This document shows, piece after piece, positions 54,340-62,594 of a stretch of DNA of 64,000 nt. A program made the translations under genes and the position numbers. The notes under the pieces are model-generated. The model was not told the DNA's origin. It ran no database searches and saw only the letters and a list, made by a program, of their open reading frames with translations. This DNA comes from Poseidonia sp038106355. Lineage in GTDB: Archaea; Thermoplasmatota; Poseidoniia; Poseidoniales; Poseidoniaceae. The stretch covers positions 8,271 to 72,270 of the forward strand of contig JAYODQ010000006.1 in the NCBI GenBank assembly GCA_038106355.1, read 5' to 3'. Each line of letters opens with the position of its first letter. Positions within the stretch are counted from its first letter, which is position 1.

Positions 54340-55643
54340 TTTCCTTCGACACCTTCGTAATAGTGCTCAACAGCGAGATTGATGTCATCTCGGATTTGCT
54401 GTTCATCAAGTGAAAGTGTGATGCCGTCTTTTCGCAGTGGCCTTCCTTCGACCCACATATCGAGGCATTCTCCACCATTGTATACAAGATGAGAAAGATA
54501 GCGATTCCTACCTCGACCATGAGGTGACATTCGAATGTCGTCTGTAGCCCAAGCAACCCAATCTTGACTTTCTTTTGTGGCTATTTGAAAGATCTCAGAT
54601 GCAGGCAACAAGGTCGAATCCCAATGGTCATGTCGTTGAACAAGACTTGCAGTCTTCGCCTCAGCGAGCAGATTTAGTCCGTTGCCTGAGGACGCTGCAC
54701 CATCGGTTCCGAGCCGGATATCAACACCTGCTTGAGCGTAGGCTGGATAAGAAAGAGTGCCTCCGCAAGCGAGTTTCATGTTTGATGAAGGGCAATGCAC
54801 GACCGTTGTATCGTGGTTCTTCAGAAGTTGAATTTCATTCTTTTTGACCCAAGAGGCATGAGCACATATCGTACCAGGTTTGAAAAAATCAATTGAATCC
54901 AAATATTCAACGGGATATTTGTTGTGTGCTGAAAAACAATCTGAAATTTCCTTTCTCGTTTCACTCACATGAATATGCAACCGTGCTTTCCTTTTTTCAG
55001 CTAAGTCAGACGCTTTTTGCAGGGTCTCTTCCGTGCAAAGGTAGACAGAATGTGTCGCAATTGCATATTGAATTCGGTGTGACGCATCATTTGTAGATAA
55101 GAGGCTGTCCAATTCGTCAAGTGCGGACACGGCATCGGGATGACTTGGAAGAGCAACATCACTTACAGGGCCACCGACCAAACCACGTAGGCCTGCTTTG
55201 TCAAGAACATCACCAGTTGTCGAAGGGAAAAAATACATGTCTGCTGCAAAGGTTGAACCTGTTCGAATCATTTCAGCGGCTGCAGCACTTGAACCAACAC
55301 GCACGTACTCTGGAGAAATTCGGGATTCGGTAGGAAAAATTGCTTCGTTGAGCCATCGATGCAGCGGAAATCCATCGCTAAAATCACGTCCATTAAGTTG
55401 CATAGCGAGATGGGTATGCCAGTTCTGTAGGGATCTTGTGATGAGTTTCTTTGAGCCATCCAGCACTTCATGGACATCCTCATCACCATTGGAGACAGAC
55501 CATGAACCGTCGGCGTGAAGGAGAACATCACCCTCATGGCGAAGACCGTGATGGTCAATGAGAATCGTGTTCGTGTATCGAACAGAAGCATCTTCGCCCA
55601 TGGTTCTTGGGAAGGCTTCTCTCTCATCAATGCTAGTATTCAT
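54336..55643 (-). CDS. Amidohydrolase, MTA/SAH/5'-deoxyadenosine deaminase type
   Basis: 435 residues of the metal-dependent amidohydrolase superfamily (COG0402). Metal ligands and substrate blocks are NWHTHLAM, HIHVSET, CAHASWV and the final LGTDGAASS with the catalytic Asp. Archaeal relatives deaminate 5'-methylthioadenosine, S-adenosylhomocysteine or 5'-deoxyadenosine, the last a product of radical SAM enzymes such as RaSEA. Which one cannot be told. ATG 55643; ATG 55601 possible. Upstream lies tRNA-Thr in the opposite direction. Confidence 0.85.
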   Translation of the reverse strand: MNTSIDEREAFPRTMGEDASVRYTNTILIDHHGLRHEGDVLLHADGSWSVSNGDEDVHEVLDGSKKLITRSLQNWHTHLAMQLNGRDFSDGFPLHRWLNEAIFPTESRISPEYVRVGSSAAAAEMIRTGSTFAADMYFFPSTTGDVLDKAGLRGLVGGPVSDVALPSHPDAVSALDELDSLLSTNDASHRIQYAIATHSVYLCTEETLQKASDLAEKRKARLHIHVSETRKEISDCFSAHNKYPVEYLDSIDFFKPGTICAHASWVKKNEIQLLKNHDTTVVHCPSSNMKLACGGTLSYPAYAQAGVDIRLGTDGAASSGNGLNLLAEAKTASLVQRHDHWDSTLLPASEIFQIATKESQDWVAWATDDIRMSPHGRGRNRYLSHLVYNGGECLDMWVEGRPLRKDGITLSLDEQQIRDDINLAVEHYYEGVEGN

Positions 55644-55684
55644 ACCGACTTGCTTATGTTCAAAAATAAATTCGGCCGCCTTAT

Positions 55685-55757
55685 GCCACTGTGGCTTAGC
55701 TGGTAGAGCATCTGATTCGTAATCAGAAGGTCGGGGGTTCGAATCCCCCCAGTGGCT
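55685..55757 (+). tRNA. tRNA-Thr (CGT)
   Basis: 73 nt without encoded CCA. The acceptor stem pairs gccactg with cagtggc, the anticodon stem is tctga/tcaga with loop ttcgtaa, anticodon CGT at 55718-55720, and the T arm is ggggg-ttcgaat-ccccc. It reads threonine ACG codons. It lies between two minus-strand genes; the pgk stop is 2 bp from its 3' end. Confidence 0.93.
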
Positions 55758-55758
55758 T

Positions 55759-57018
55759 CTATTCCTTTTTGCTTACCTTTGTAAGTTCCATGGAAAATAA
55801 GGTCGCACTCGATTCAAGGCTCACGACCCCCGGTAAAGCACGGCCTGCGATATAATCGAGGCATGCCCCTCCACCGGTTGATACATGGCCCATCTTATGG
55901 GCTAATTTTCGTTTCGAAACGAGGGTTGCAGTGTGTCCTCCACCAACGACAGTGTAAGCATTTGATTCAGCACATGCATTGAGAATTTCATAGGTGCCAA
56001 GTGCAAAATCACTGTTCTCAAACACCCCTGCTGGACCGTTGAGGATGACGGTACCCGCTTGCTTAATTGCTGTTGAAATCTCAAAGATTGATTTGATTCC
56101 AAGGTCATGAATTGGTGCGTCAAAGGGTAATTTGTCGAGCGGGATATCCACCCGATTGTTTTCAACATTGACGGCTACATCTATGGGCAGACGAATTTTT
56201 TCTGAGAAGTTGGCGAGTAATGAGGTCGCAATATCAACGACATGTTCCCATGCGCCCTCGGCCGCTTTGATGAGAAAGTCGATGTTCTCTTTCCCAATGT
56301 CGATTCCTTTGGCGTGGAAGAATACATTGGCGACTCCACCGGTTGCCCAAATTTCGTCGGCGATTTTGTTGCGAAGCATGTTTTGAGCAACTTCAATTGA
56401 ATCGTCGATTTTGACGCCACCCAAGACTGCGAGGCATGGACGAACTGGCTGTTCGAGTGCTTGGTCCAATTTTTTGATTTCTTTGCCCATGAGCACTCCT
56501 GCAACGCAAGGAATATGACTGGTAAATCCAACGATGGATGCGCTTCCACGGTGAGCACAGGCAAAAGCATCATTGACGAACACATCGGCAATGCTTGCCA
56601 AATGTTGGACCATATTTGTGTCGCCCAAGGTGTTCATGTCTCCTTTGAGCAACTCATCATCATCCATTCGTACGTTGTTGAGCATGAGAATGTCTCCATT
56701 ACTCATTTGTTCGATGGCCTGCATTGCACGTTCGCCATGGATATCATTGACCCACTGTACTTTTCGCCCCAATAAACGACCGAGTTCTCTTGCATGTCCG
56801 AGCGTACTTGTGAAATCGAATTTACCACGACGAGATTGGTGAGCTAAAATGACGACTTTGGCCCCTTTCAATTTGTTCATGGTCGGAACGATTGCTCGAA
56901 TTCGAGTCACATCAAGAAATTCTTTGGTTTGAGGGTCCATTGGGCTGTTGATATCCACGCGAAGCAACACGGTCTTACCAGCGATGTCCACATCGGACAA
57001 GGTAAGGACCTTCGCCAT
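55759..57018 (-). CDS. pgk: Phosphoglycerate kinase
   Basis: 419 residues. Interconverts 1,3-bisphosphoglycerate and 3-phosphoglycerate with ADP/ATP. Blocks are LLRVDINSP, ILAHQSRRGKFD, LNNVRMDDDE, VFVNDAFACAHRGSASI, AVLGGVKIDD, ATGGVANVFF, NGPAGVFE and VVGGGHTATL with STGGGACLDYI. ATG 57018 gives the family start (MAKVLTLSD); the frame is open to 57186 but overlaps the divergent methylase. A TATA-like box is at 57043-57052. Confidence 0.93.
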   Translation of the reverse strand: MAKVLTLSDVDIAGKTVLLRVDINSPMDPQTKEFLDVTRIRAIVPTMNKLKGAKVVILAHQSRRGKFDFTSTLGHARELGRLLGRKVQWVNDIHGERAMQAIEQMSNGDILMLNNVRMDDDELLKGDMNTLGDTNMVQHLASIADVFVNDAFACAHRGSASIVGFTSHIPCVAGVLMGKEIKKLDQALEQPVRPCLAVLGGVKIDDSIEVAQNMLRNKIADEIWATGGVANVFFHAKGIDIGKENIDFLIKAAEGAWEHVVDIATSLLANFSEKIRLPIDVAVNVENNRVDIPLDKLPFDAPIHDLGIKSIFEISTAIKQAGTVILNGPAGVFENSDFALGTYEILNACAESNAYTVVGGGHTATLVSKRKLAHKMGHVSTGGGACLDYIAGRALPGVVSLESSATLFSMELTKVSKKE

Positions 57019-57042
57019 TGTGAGAACGAAGCGAAGTCGGTT

Positions 57043-57052
57043 TTTCATATCT
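57043..57052 (-). promoter_or_regulatory. Candidate TATA box of pgk
   Basis: On the minus strand aaagatatgaaa lies about 25-34 bp before the pgk ATG. No ribosome site follows, fitting a leaderless transcript. The 141-bp gap to the divergent methylase holds a second AT-rich run (gaaaaaaatag, about 57120-57130) about 30 bp before the methylase ATG. Confidence 0.45.
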
Positions 57053-57159
57053 TTTGTTATGAAAAAAACTGTTTCGCTACCGTACATTGATTGAGAATAT
57101 TGGTTGGAATGCCTTTGATTTTGAAAAAAATAGAAAGGGCTTCGCGTTGATTCGGAGAT

Positions 57160-58104
57160 ATGGCAGAAGATCCTTTGCATGAACAAAAGGGTCTCGAGGG
57201 GCCTCGTCGGCGAGCAAAAACCGCAACCTCAGCCTTTGGCGTTTCAAAGAGGGAAGGCCATGATTCTTCAGCGTTTTATACTGCAAAAATGAATCAAGCT
57301 TTCATATCATCGAGGGAAGTTGGCGATGCAGATTCGATTCCACCTCATCTGAGCAACACTATTCATTGCCACGATTCCACCGACCTTCATTTCATACCGA
57401 ACAACTGTGTCGACCTTGTCGTCACATCTCCGCCTTACAATGCTACCAAAGAATACGATGAAGATTTGACCTTTGATCAATATTTGAATCTGCTTCGCGG
57501 TGTGTTTTCAGAATGCTATCGAGTCTTGGCTCCTGGAGGTCGAATGGTCGTGAATGTGGCTAATCTTGGCAGGAAGCCGTACTTGCCGCTTACTTCGTAC
57601 ATCAATGTGATGATGATTGAATTAGGGTTCTTGATGCGAGGCGAAATTATTTGGGACAAATCGGCGAGTGCGGGAAGTTCTTGTGCTTGGGGTTCATTCC
57701 AATCAGCAAGCAATCCATGTTTACGCGATGTGCATGAATATTTGCTCGTTTTTTCAAAAGGAGACTTCAAGAAATCAAAGGTTGGTCCTGATAAAAATGT
57801 GAAACAGAACACCATCGATAAAGATGAATTCATTCAATTTTCAAAATCAATTTGGTCTTTTTCGACCGAGCGAGCCTCACGTGTTCAACATCCAGCGCCG
57901 TTCCCCATCGAATTACCTCGAAGATGCATTGAATTCTACTCGTACGAAGGCGATGTCGTGCTCGACCCATTCCTCGGCTCCGGTTCAACTGCACTTGCTG
58001 CTCTCTTGACCAATCGAACATACATCGGCGTTGATATTTCAGAGGAATATTGCAAGACAGCTCAACAACGTGTAGCAGATCTGCTTCCTTCCCTTAAATT
58101 GTGA
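57160..58104 (+). CDS. Orphan beta-class DNA methyltransferase (probably N4-cytosine)
   Basis: 314 residues. Motif IV is TSPPYN (the Ser-Pro-Pro-Tyr form of N4-cytosine and some N6-adenine enzymes), followed by APGGRMVVNVANLG and, at the C-terminal side, motif I as LDPFLGSGSTALAAL with the SAM-binding GVDISEEY. This order (IV before I) makes it beta class. The block IIWDKSASAGSSCAWGS plus SNPCLRDVHEYLLVFSKG is typical of the CTAG-type M.MthZI/Zim relatives (recalled). No restriction gene adjoins it. ATG 57160 begins the basic N-terminal tail. Confidence 0.82.
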   Translation: MAEDPLHEQKGLEGPRRRAKTATSAFGVSKREGHDSSAFYTAKMNQAFISSREVGDADSIPPHLSNTIHCHDSTDLHFIPNNCVDLVVTSPPYNATKEYDEDLTFDQYLNLLRGVFSECYRVLAPGGRMVVNVANLGRKPYLPLTSYINVMMIELGFLMRGEIIWDKSASAGSSCAWGSFQSASNPCLRDVHEYLLVFSKGDFKKSKVGPDKNVKQNTIDKDEFIQFSKSIWSFSTERASRVQHPAPFPIELPRRCIEFYSYEGDVVLDPFLGSGSTALAALLTNRTYIGVDISEEYCKTAQQRVADLLPSLKL

Positions 58105-58169
58105 CCGAATGCAAAGAAGAAAACCATTGAAGCAGGAGTTGTTTTGAACCACTCCCTCATGGCCGAATC

Positions 58170-59450
58170 ATGGAGGAGTCGCTTGGTCTACAACTTGGTC
58201 CCGAAGGAGAAGATTGGCGAGTTCCGGTTCAAGAATTAGAAACCAGACAACAACAGTTCGCGCATCTTCTTGCAGAACATGGCCTTCAGGGTGCACTTAT
58301 CCACCATCCTATTGATCTCTATTACTTCACGGGAGGTCGACAAGATTCCACCTTTTTCATACCAGCCAAGGGGGCCCCCGGTTCAACCGAAGATGGTGGT
58401 GATGGACCGATAGCCTTTGTTCGTCGTTCGCTTCGTCGAGCCGTTTACGAAGCTGGTGGCGACAACGCACCGCATCGAATCGAGGATTTTGGTCGATTGT
58501 CACAATTTTCAGAGCGGTTGAAATCAATGGGTGTTTCTAGCAAACCATGTTTGCAGTACGGCGAAATCCCGTCTGAATTTGGTAAACGGTTTGAAGCAGC
58601 ATTGCAAGGACTCGAAGGCGAGTTCCAAGACACGACTTCTCTGGTTCATGCGATGAGGGAAGTGAAGTCGGAATGGGAATTGGAACAGATGCATATCGGA
58701 GCACAAGTCCAACGAAGAATGTTTGACACCATTGAAGCCGTTGGAGGCGAAGGGATGTCAGAACTTGACCTCGTCGCTGCAGCCGAAGCCATCAGTCGAA
58801 GCGAAGGATTTGGTGGCAATGTGCAAATGCGACGATACCCTCTCCAATGCGATAGAGGCGTGATTGTAGCAGGTAGAGCAGGCGGCGTCCCATCTTTTTT
58901 CGATTCGGCCATTGGAGGCGAAGGCCCTCATCCTCTGTCGGGCATGGGTTCGGGATTTAACAAGGTCAAAAGGGATGAACCAGTGCTCGTTGACCTTGTC
59001 CATGTTCATCGTGGATATGTTGTTGATACGACGCGCATCTTTGTCTCAGGTCGTTTAAACAATGTGTGGGAGGAGCGTCTTGATGATATGCTCACGGTCA
59101 AAAATACCGTCATTGATGTCCTTGACCAAGGTATGAATTGCAGCCAGGCTTGGGAAGAGGGTCTTGAGGTTGCTACCGAGTTAGGCCATGCTGACCATCT
59201 CATGGGTATGGCTCCTGACCAAAGTAAATTCCTAGGCCATTCCGTTGGTTTACAACTTGACGAAAGTCCGGTGATAGCCAAAGGCTTTGACCGTCCGCTT
59301 CCAATCAATGGGGTCATGGCCATCGAACCAAAAGTTGTCCATCCTCAAGGGTCAATAGGAACTGAAGATACGTGGGTTCGAACTCAAGATGGACTTGAGC
59401 CCATCACCGCTGATGCCGATTTGCCTTGGCTGATTCAATGGGATGCTTGA
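58170..59450 (+). CDS. pepQ: M24 family metallopeptidase (Xaa-Pro aminopeptidase type)
   Basis: 426 residues. The creatinase-like N-terminal domain ends near residue 165; the pita-bread domain follows. Metal ligands are seen as VDLVHVHRGYVVDTTR (two Asp), FLGHSVGLQLDESP (His), MAIEPK and GTEDTWV (two Glu), so all five sites are present. It would cleave X-Pro bonds or Xaa-Pro dipeptides. ATG 58170. The following histone-like gene begins 50 bp later on the same strand. Confidence 0.82.
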   Translation: MEESLGLQLGPEGEDWRVPVQELETRQQQFAHLLAEHGLQGALIHHPIDLYYFTGGRQDSTFFIPAKGAPGSTEDGGDGPIAFVRRSLRRAVYEAGGDNAPHRIEDFGRLSQFSERLKSMGVSSKPCLQYGEIPSEFGKRFEAALQGLEGEFQDTTSLVHAMREVKSEWELEQMHIGAQVQRRMFDTIEAVGGEGMSELDLVAAAEAISRSEGFGGNVQMRRYPLQCDRGVIVAGRAGGVPSFFDSAIGGEGPHPLSGMGSGFNKVKRDEPVLVDLVHVHRGYVVDTTRIFVSGRLNNVWEERLDDMLTVKNTVIDVLDQGMNCSQAWEEGLEVATELGHADHLMGMAPDQSKFLGHSVGLQLDESPVIAKGFDRPLPINGVMAIEPKVVHPQGSIGTEDTWVRTQDGLEPITADADLPWLIQWDA

Positions 59451-59500
59451 GTCAAATTCCCTCACCACATGGTTGAAAGAGAATACTCCGTAAGGCAACC

Positions 59501-60289
59501 ATGGGCGCAAAACCGTATGCACCAAGTCATATCGCAGCCGTTGCATCTTCCTTCACATCGATGCGATTATCAGGTGAGGTTAAGGATGAGTTGGTGACCT
59601 TATTGCTTGGGCAGTTGGATGACTATGTTCCGGTGCTTGAACAAGAAACCCTCGCCCAGGACAGTGAACGTAAAACACTCGACGACCCATTTCGAACAAG
59701 ACTCAATTATAATCGGACAAGGGAACATATGATCGACAGAATTCAATCGGTGGATTCCGTCGGCTCTGCAGCCGTGCAAGCAGGTATTGAACATCTCGAA
59801 CAGTACCTTGCCAAGACGCTGCGATTTGCCCAAGAAGCGGCGGAACGAGACAGGGTCTCAACAATTAAGCCCCGACACCTCAAAGCCGCCCTCGTTCAAA
59901 TGGAAGAACAAAACGATGAGCAACAAGAAGAATCCAGTGCATCGTTCGATACCGAATTTGTCGCAGGGCAGGTTGGTGGCGTGGTGACGGCAACTACCAT
60001 CCAATCTCTTGCGAGGTCGATGGCGAAAATGCCCGTCACCAAAGAAGCCGTAGAAGAATTACTTGAAACATACACATTGGTGCTCGAGGAACTGGAAAGC
60101 GATATTCGTCAGCATGCTCAACTTGGCCGAAACCCGCAATTGTTCATCGAATCAATACAGCGAATGAAGGGTTTGATGACACTTGGTTGGATTCGTTCAA
60201 TGGTTTCCCGAGCTGCAAAGAATGCTGCAGAACAAGGAAAAAGAGCCATTGACATCGATGATATTGTTCATCTCGACCCATTTGCATAG
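59501..60289 (+). CDS. Tandem histone-fold-like protein
   Basis: 262 residues, all helical. Residues 8-52 and 87-133 resemble histone-fold helices: HIAAVASSFTSMRLSGEVKD, and ERDRVSTIKPRHLKAAL, the family's loop 2 and final helix pattern. The second half repeats it at 167-205 (RSMAKMPVTKEAVEELLETY) and 228-256 (RAAKNAAEQGKRAIDIDDI). Ordinary archaeal histones are about 67 residues; this is four times longer with acidic linkers (EEQNDEQQEESS). DNA binding is an inference; DUF1931-type double histone folds are an alternative. Confidence 0.62.
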   Translation: MGAKPYAPSHIAAVASSFTSMRLSGEVKDELVTLLLGQLDDYVPVLEQETLAQDSERKTLDDPFRTRLNYNRTREHMIDRIQSVDSVGSAAVQAGIEHLEQYLAKTLRFAQEAAERDRVSTIKPRHLKAALVQMEEQNDEQQEESSASFDTEFVAGQVGGVVTATTIQSLARSMAKMPVTKEAVEELLETYTLVLEELESDIRQHAQLGRNPQLFIESIQRMKGLMTLGWIRSMVSRAAKNAAEQGKRAIDIDDIVHLDPFA

Positions 60290-60346
60290 TCCATTTTCCA
60301 ATACAATGAAATAATGCCTTTGAATAGTTGAACGAGAGGTGCAGTG

Positions 60347-60877
60347 ATGAACTTCATCGGGCAATCTGTACCAGAATGGTCATTGCAAGGTTTTGGACCA
60401 AGCGGAAGTCAAGAATATTCCTCGAAGGCATTGTTTGGAAACTGGTATGTCATCTATTGGTACCCGAGAGATTTTTCCTCGGTATGCCCAACTGAAGTAT
60501 TAGCACTGAATCGCCATCTTGAGGATTTTGAAGATGCAGAAGTGACCTTGTTTGGATGTTCGCTTGATTCCATTGAAACGCATGAACGATGGGTTTCCCA
60601 ACAGGATATTTTCCCTGAAGGTATTCATCACGTGCTTCTCTCCGATGTAGACGGTAAGGTCACAAAGTCATTTGATCTCATTCACGAAGCATCGGGTTTA
60701 CCATGTCGTGGACTGGTGATTGTCGATGAATTTGGCAAGATTCAGCATTATTCCCAAAGTTCACTCATCGTTGGACGTCAACCGAAATCAATTCTTCGAA
60801 TGGTTGAGGCCTTGAAATCAAATGGTCTTTGTTCGGCAACGTGGCAAAAAGGTGACAAACACATTGGTGAAGATTGA
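60347..60877 (+). CDS. 2-Cys peroxiredoxin (AhpC/TSA)
   Basis: 176 residues. The peroxidatic Cys is in YPRDFSSVCPTEVLALN, followed by FGCSLDS, SGLPCRGLVIVDEFG and VGRQPKSILRMVEAL; a C-terminal cysteine (NGLCSATWQKGD) is the likely resolving residue. Reduces peroxides using thioredoxin-like partners. ATG 60347 follows gagaggtg; GTG at 60344 is possible. Directly coupled with a thioredoxin-like gene that overlaps its stop. Confidence 0.9.
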   Translation: MNFIGQSVPEWSLQGFGPSGSQEYSSKALFGNWYVIYWYPRDFSSVCPTEVLALNRHLEDFEDAEVTLFGCSLDSIETHERWVSQQDIFPEGIHHVLLSDVDGKVTKSFDLIHEASGLPCRGLVIVDEFGKIQHYSQSSLIVGRQPKSILRMVEALKSNGLCSATWQKGDKHIGED

Positions 60878-61212
60878 TGATACAGATAGAACAATTTGAT
60901 GAGAGTTCGTTGAATTCGATGCCTAAAATAGAACTTGCTGTGCTTGTTTTCGGTCGTAGCAATTGCCAAAATTGTTCCAATTGGCATGCTGAATTACGTC
61001 AAGCAGCGGCATCTGGAGATATACCAACGTGTAGAATTTTTTTGGTAAATCTCGATTCAGGCGTGGCTGAAGACCTAGCAGAATCGTATCGATGGGTCAA
61101 CAATATCGATGTCCTGCCCATGAACATCATTCTCGTTCAAGGCGAGGTCAAAAAAGAATGGGCTGGTGGCACCATCCAACAATTATCACACCGTCTTTCC
61201 CGCTATTTGTGA
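60877..61212 (+). CDS. Thioredoxin-like protein
   Basis: 111 residues of the thioredoxin fold with the redox pair in SNCQNCSNW (CxxC), VNLDSGVAEDLAESYRW and a cis-Pro block VLPMNIIL. ATG 60877 overlaps the peroxiredoxin stop as TGATG. It probably reduces that peroxiredoxin. Four bases separate it from the next gene. Confidence 0.83.
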   Translation: MIQIEQFDESSLNSMPKIELAVLVFGRSNCQNCSNWHAELRQAAASGDIPTCRIFLVNLDSGVAEDLAESYRWVNNIDVLPMNIILVQGEVKKEWAGGTIQQLSHRLSRYL

Positions 61213-61216
61213 TGGC

Positions 61217-62056
61217 ATGTCTGCTTCGACAGTGATGTTGTCCGCTGTTTTTGCAGGTGTCGTTGCAACGTTGGTGACCGTTGCCATCGAGAAGTGGGGC
61301 GGTGTTATCGGCGGAATTTTGGGAACTGTTCCTTCAACCATAGTACCAGCATCCATCGGAATGTACATGATTTCAACGCCTGAAGAATTTCTTGAAAGTA
61401 TGGCTATTATTCCATTTGGTATGATGTTGAATGCTATGTTCCTCGGTGTGTGGCTCATTTTACCTTCGAAGTTTCCGCATTCTAACCATCTTCTTGCAAA
61501 AACTACGACGTCATCCATCATCTTCTGGGTTGTATGCGGCTCAGCATTGTTTTTTGCTTTGGAATCACAAGTATTTTCGAACATTCCTCCACAACAACTC
61601 GGGTACGTCGGCTTCTTTGGTGTCTTTTGTGTTGCCCTTTACTTTAACATCAAACGCCTTCCCGCACCGGGGGGCCATCGTAAAGTTAGTCGACTCACGC
61701 TCTTCATTCGTGGCATCATGGCTGCTACTGCCATTGGATTCGCAGTGGCCCTATCCCATCTTCATCAACCACTCCTTGCAGGTCTAGCCAGTGTGTTTCC
61801 AGCTATTTTCCTCACAACAATGGTTGCTTTGTGGCACGCTCAAGGTCCTTCGGTACCAAAGGGTGCTGCAGGCCCAATGATGCTCGGTGGGATGAGTGTG
61901 GCTGTTTTTGCTCTTCTTGCGATGGTTTGTTTTCCCCTTTTCGGGCCTTGGTTTGGAGCCATATCCTCATGGTTAGGGGCTATTGTGCTGTGGTCGGTAC
62001 CTGCGTTTTTTGCATTACAAAAGTATAGAAATCGAGAGCACAAAAGTCTCGCATGA
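61217..62056 (+). CDS. Multi-pass membrane protein with internal repeat (GlpM/DUF3147-like, tentative)
   Basis: 279 residues and eight or nine helices. The first half holds KWGGVIGGILGTVPSTIVPASIG and the second half LLAGLASVFPAIFLTTMVALW, an internal pseudo-repeat of the kind seen in GlpM/DUF3147 proteins. Substrate unknown. ATG 61217 lies 4 bp after the thioredoxin-like stop. Its stop is 2 bp from the convergent MIP18-like gene. Confidence 0.6.
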   Translation: MSASTVMLSAVFAGVVATLVTVAIEKWGGVIGGILGTVPSTIVPASIGMYMISTPEEFLESMAIIPFGMMLNAMFLGVWLILPSKFPHSNHLLAKTTTSSIIFWVVCGSALFFALESQVFSNIPPQQLGYVGFFGVFCVALYFNIKRLPAPGGHRKVSRLTLFIRGIMAATAIGFAVALSHLHQPLLAGLASVFPAIFLTTMVALWHAQGPSVPKGAAGPMMLGGMSVAVFALLAMVCFPLFGPWFGAISSWLGAIVLWSVPAFFALQKYRNREHKSLA

Positions 62057-62058
62057 CC

Positions 62059-62379
62059 TTACTCCTCTTTGGATGAACGGTCATCGTTGATGAGTCTCGT
62101 CCACCGCCCGGCTTCCGGTACACCTTCAATTTCAATGTGCACAGTTGTGATATGTTTGACACCTGAGATTTTTTTTCTCAATTCACTCAAGTCGTACAGG
62201 CAACAAGGACAGTGTGGCCTTGATGGTTTGATCACCAACTCAACTTCACCCTCGAAAGAAACCTGCATCCTCTGAACGACATCGATGGATGTGAGTGGTG
62301 CAACATCGTGAGGGTCCTTCCATTGCTGCAAGGTCTTGAAGACCTGGCGTTGAGCCGCCTCATGATGTTTCTTTTTCAT
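62059..62379 (-). CDS. MIP18/DUF59-like protein
   Basis: 106 residues. SFEGEVELVIKPSRPHCPCCLYDLSELRKKI and HITTVHIEIEGVPEAGRW follow the DUF59/MIP18 plan: a beta strand, a P-x-CP loop and a helix then strand (VxVxI). Members carry or help insert iron-sulfur clusters. An extra cysteine pair (CPCC) is unusual. Its start overlaps the xseB stop by 4 bp (ATGA). Confidence 0.65.
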   Translation of the reverse strand: MKKKHHEAAQRQVFKTLQQWKDPHDVAPLTSIDVVQRMQVSFEGEVELVIKPSRPHCPCCLYDLSELRKKISGVKHITTVHIEIEGVPEAGRWTRLINDDRSSKEE

Positions 62380-62594
62380 TCTGAATCGCCCAACTGTTCT
62401 GCCTCATCGAGTGATAATTCGTTCACTCTATCTTCGACCGAATTCAATTCTTGCTGGCATTTTTTGAGCAGTGCAGCACCTTCCTCAAACAATTGTATGG
62501 TCTCTTCAAGCCCTTTACCACCTTGTTCAAGTTGTTGGACAATGCTCTCTAACCGCTTCATCGCTTCACCAAAATTTATCACTTCATCACTCAT
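62376..62594 (-). CDS. xseB: Exodeoxyribonuclease VII small subunit
   Basis: 72 residues. NFGEAMKRLESIVQQLEQGGKGLEETIQLFEEG is the XseB helical hairpin, shown in parts: LESIVQQLEQG and LEETIQLFEEGAALLKKCQ. It binds the XseA subunit to make exonuclease VII, which degrades single-stranded DNA from both ends without a metal. ATG 62594 follows ggtgag at 5 bp and overlaps the xseA end by 8 bp. Confidence 0.9.
   Translation of the reverse strand: MSDEVINFGEAMKRLESIVQQLEQGGKGLEETIQLFEEGAALLKKCQQELNSVEDRVNELSLDEAEQLGDSE

Noticed and set aside
57019..57186. N-terminal extension of pgk
   Set aside because: It overlaps the divergent methylase start and would add a non-family tail; a TATA-like box sits inside it.
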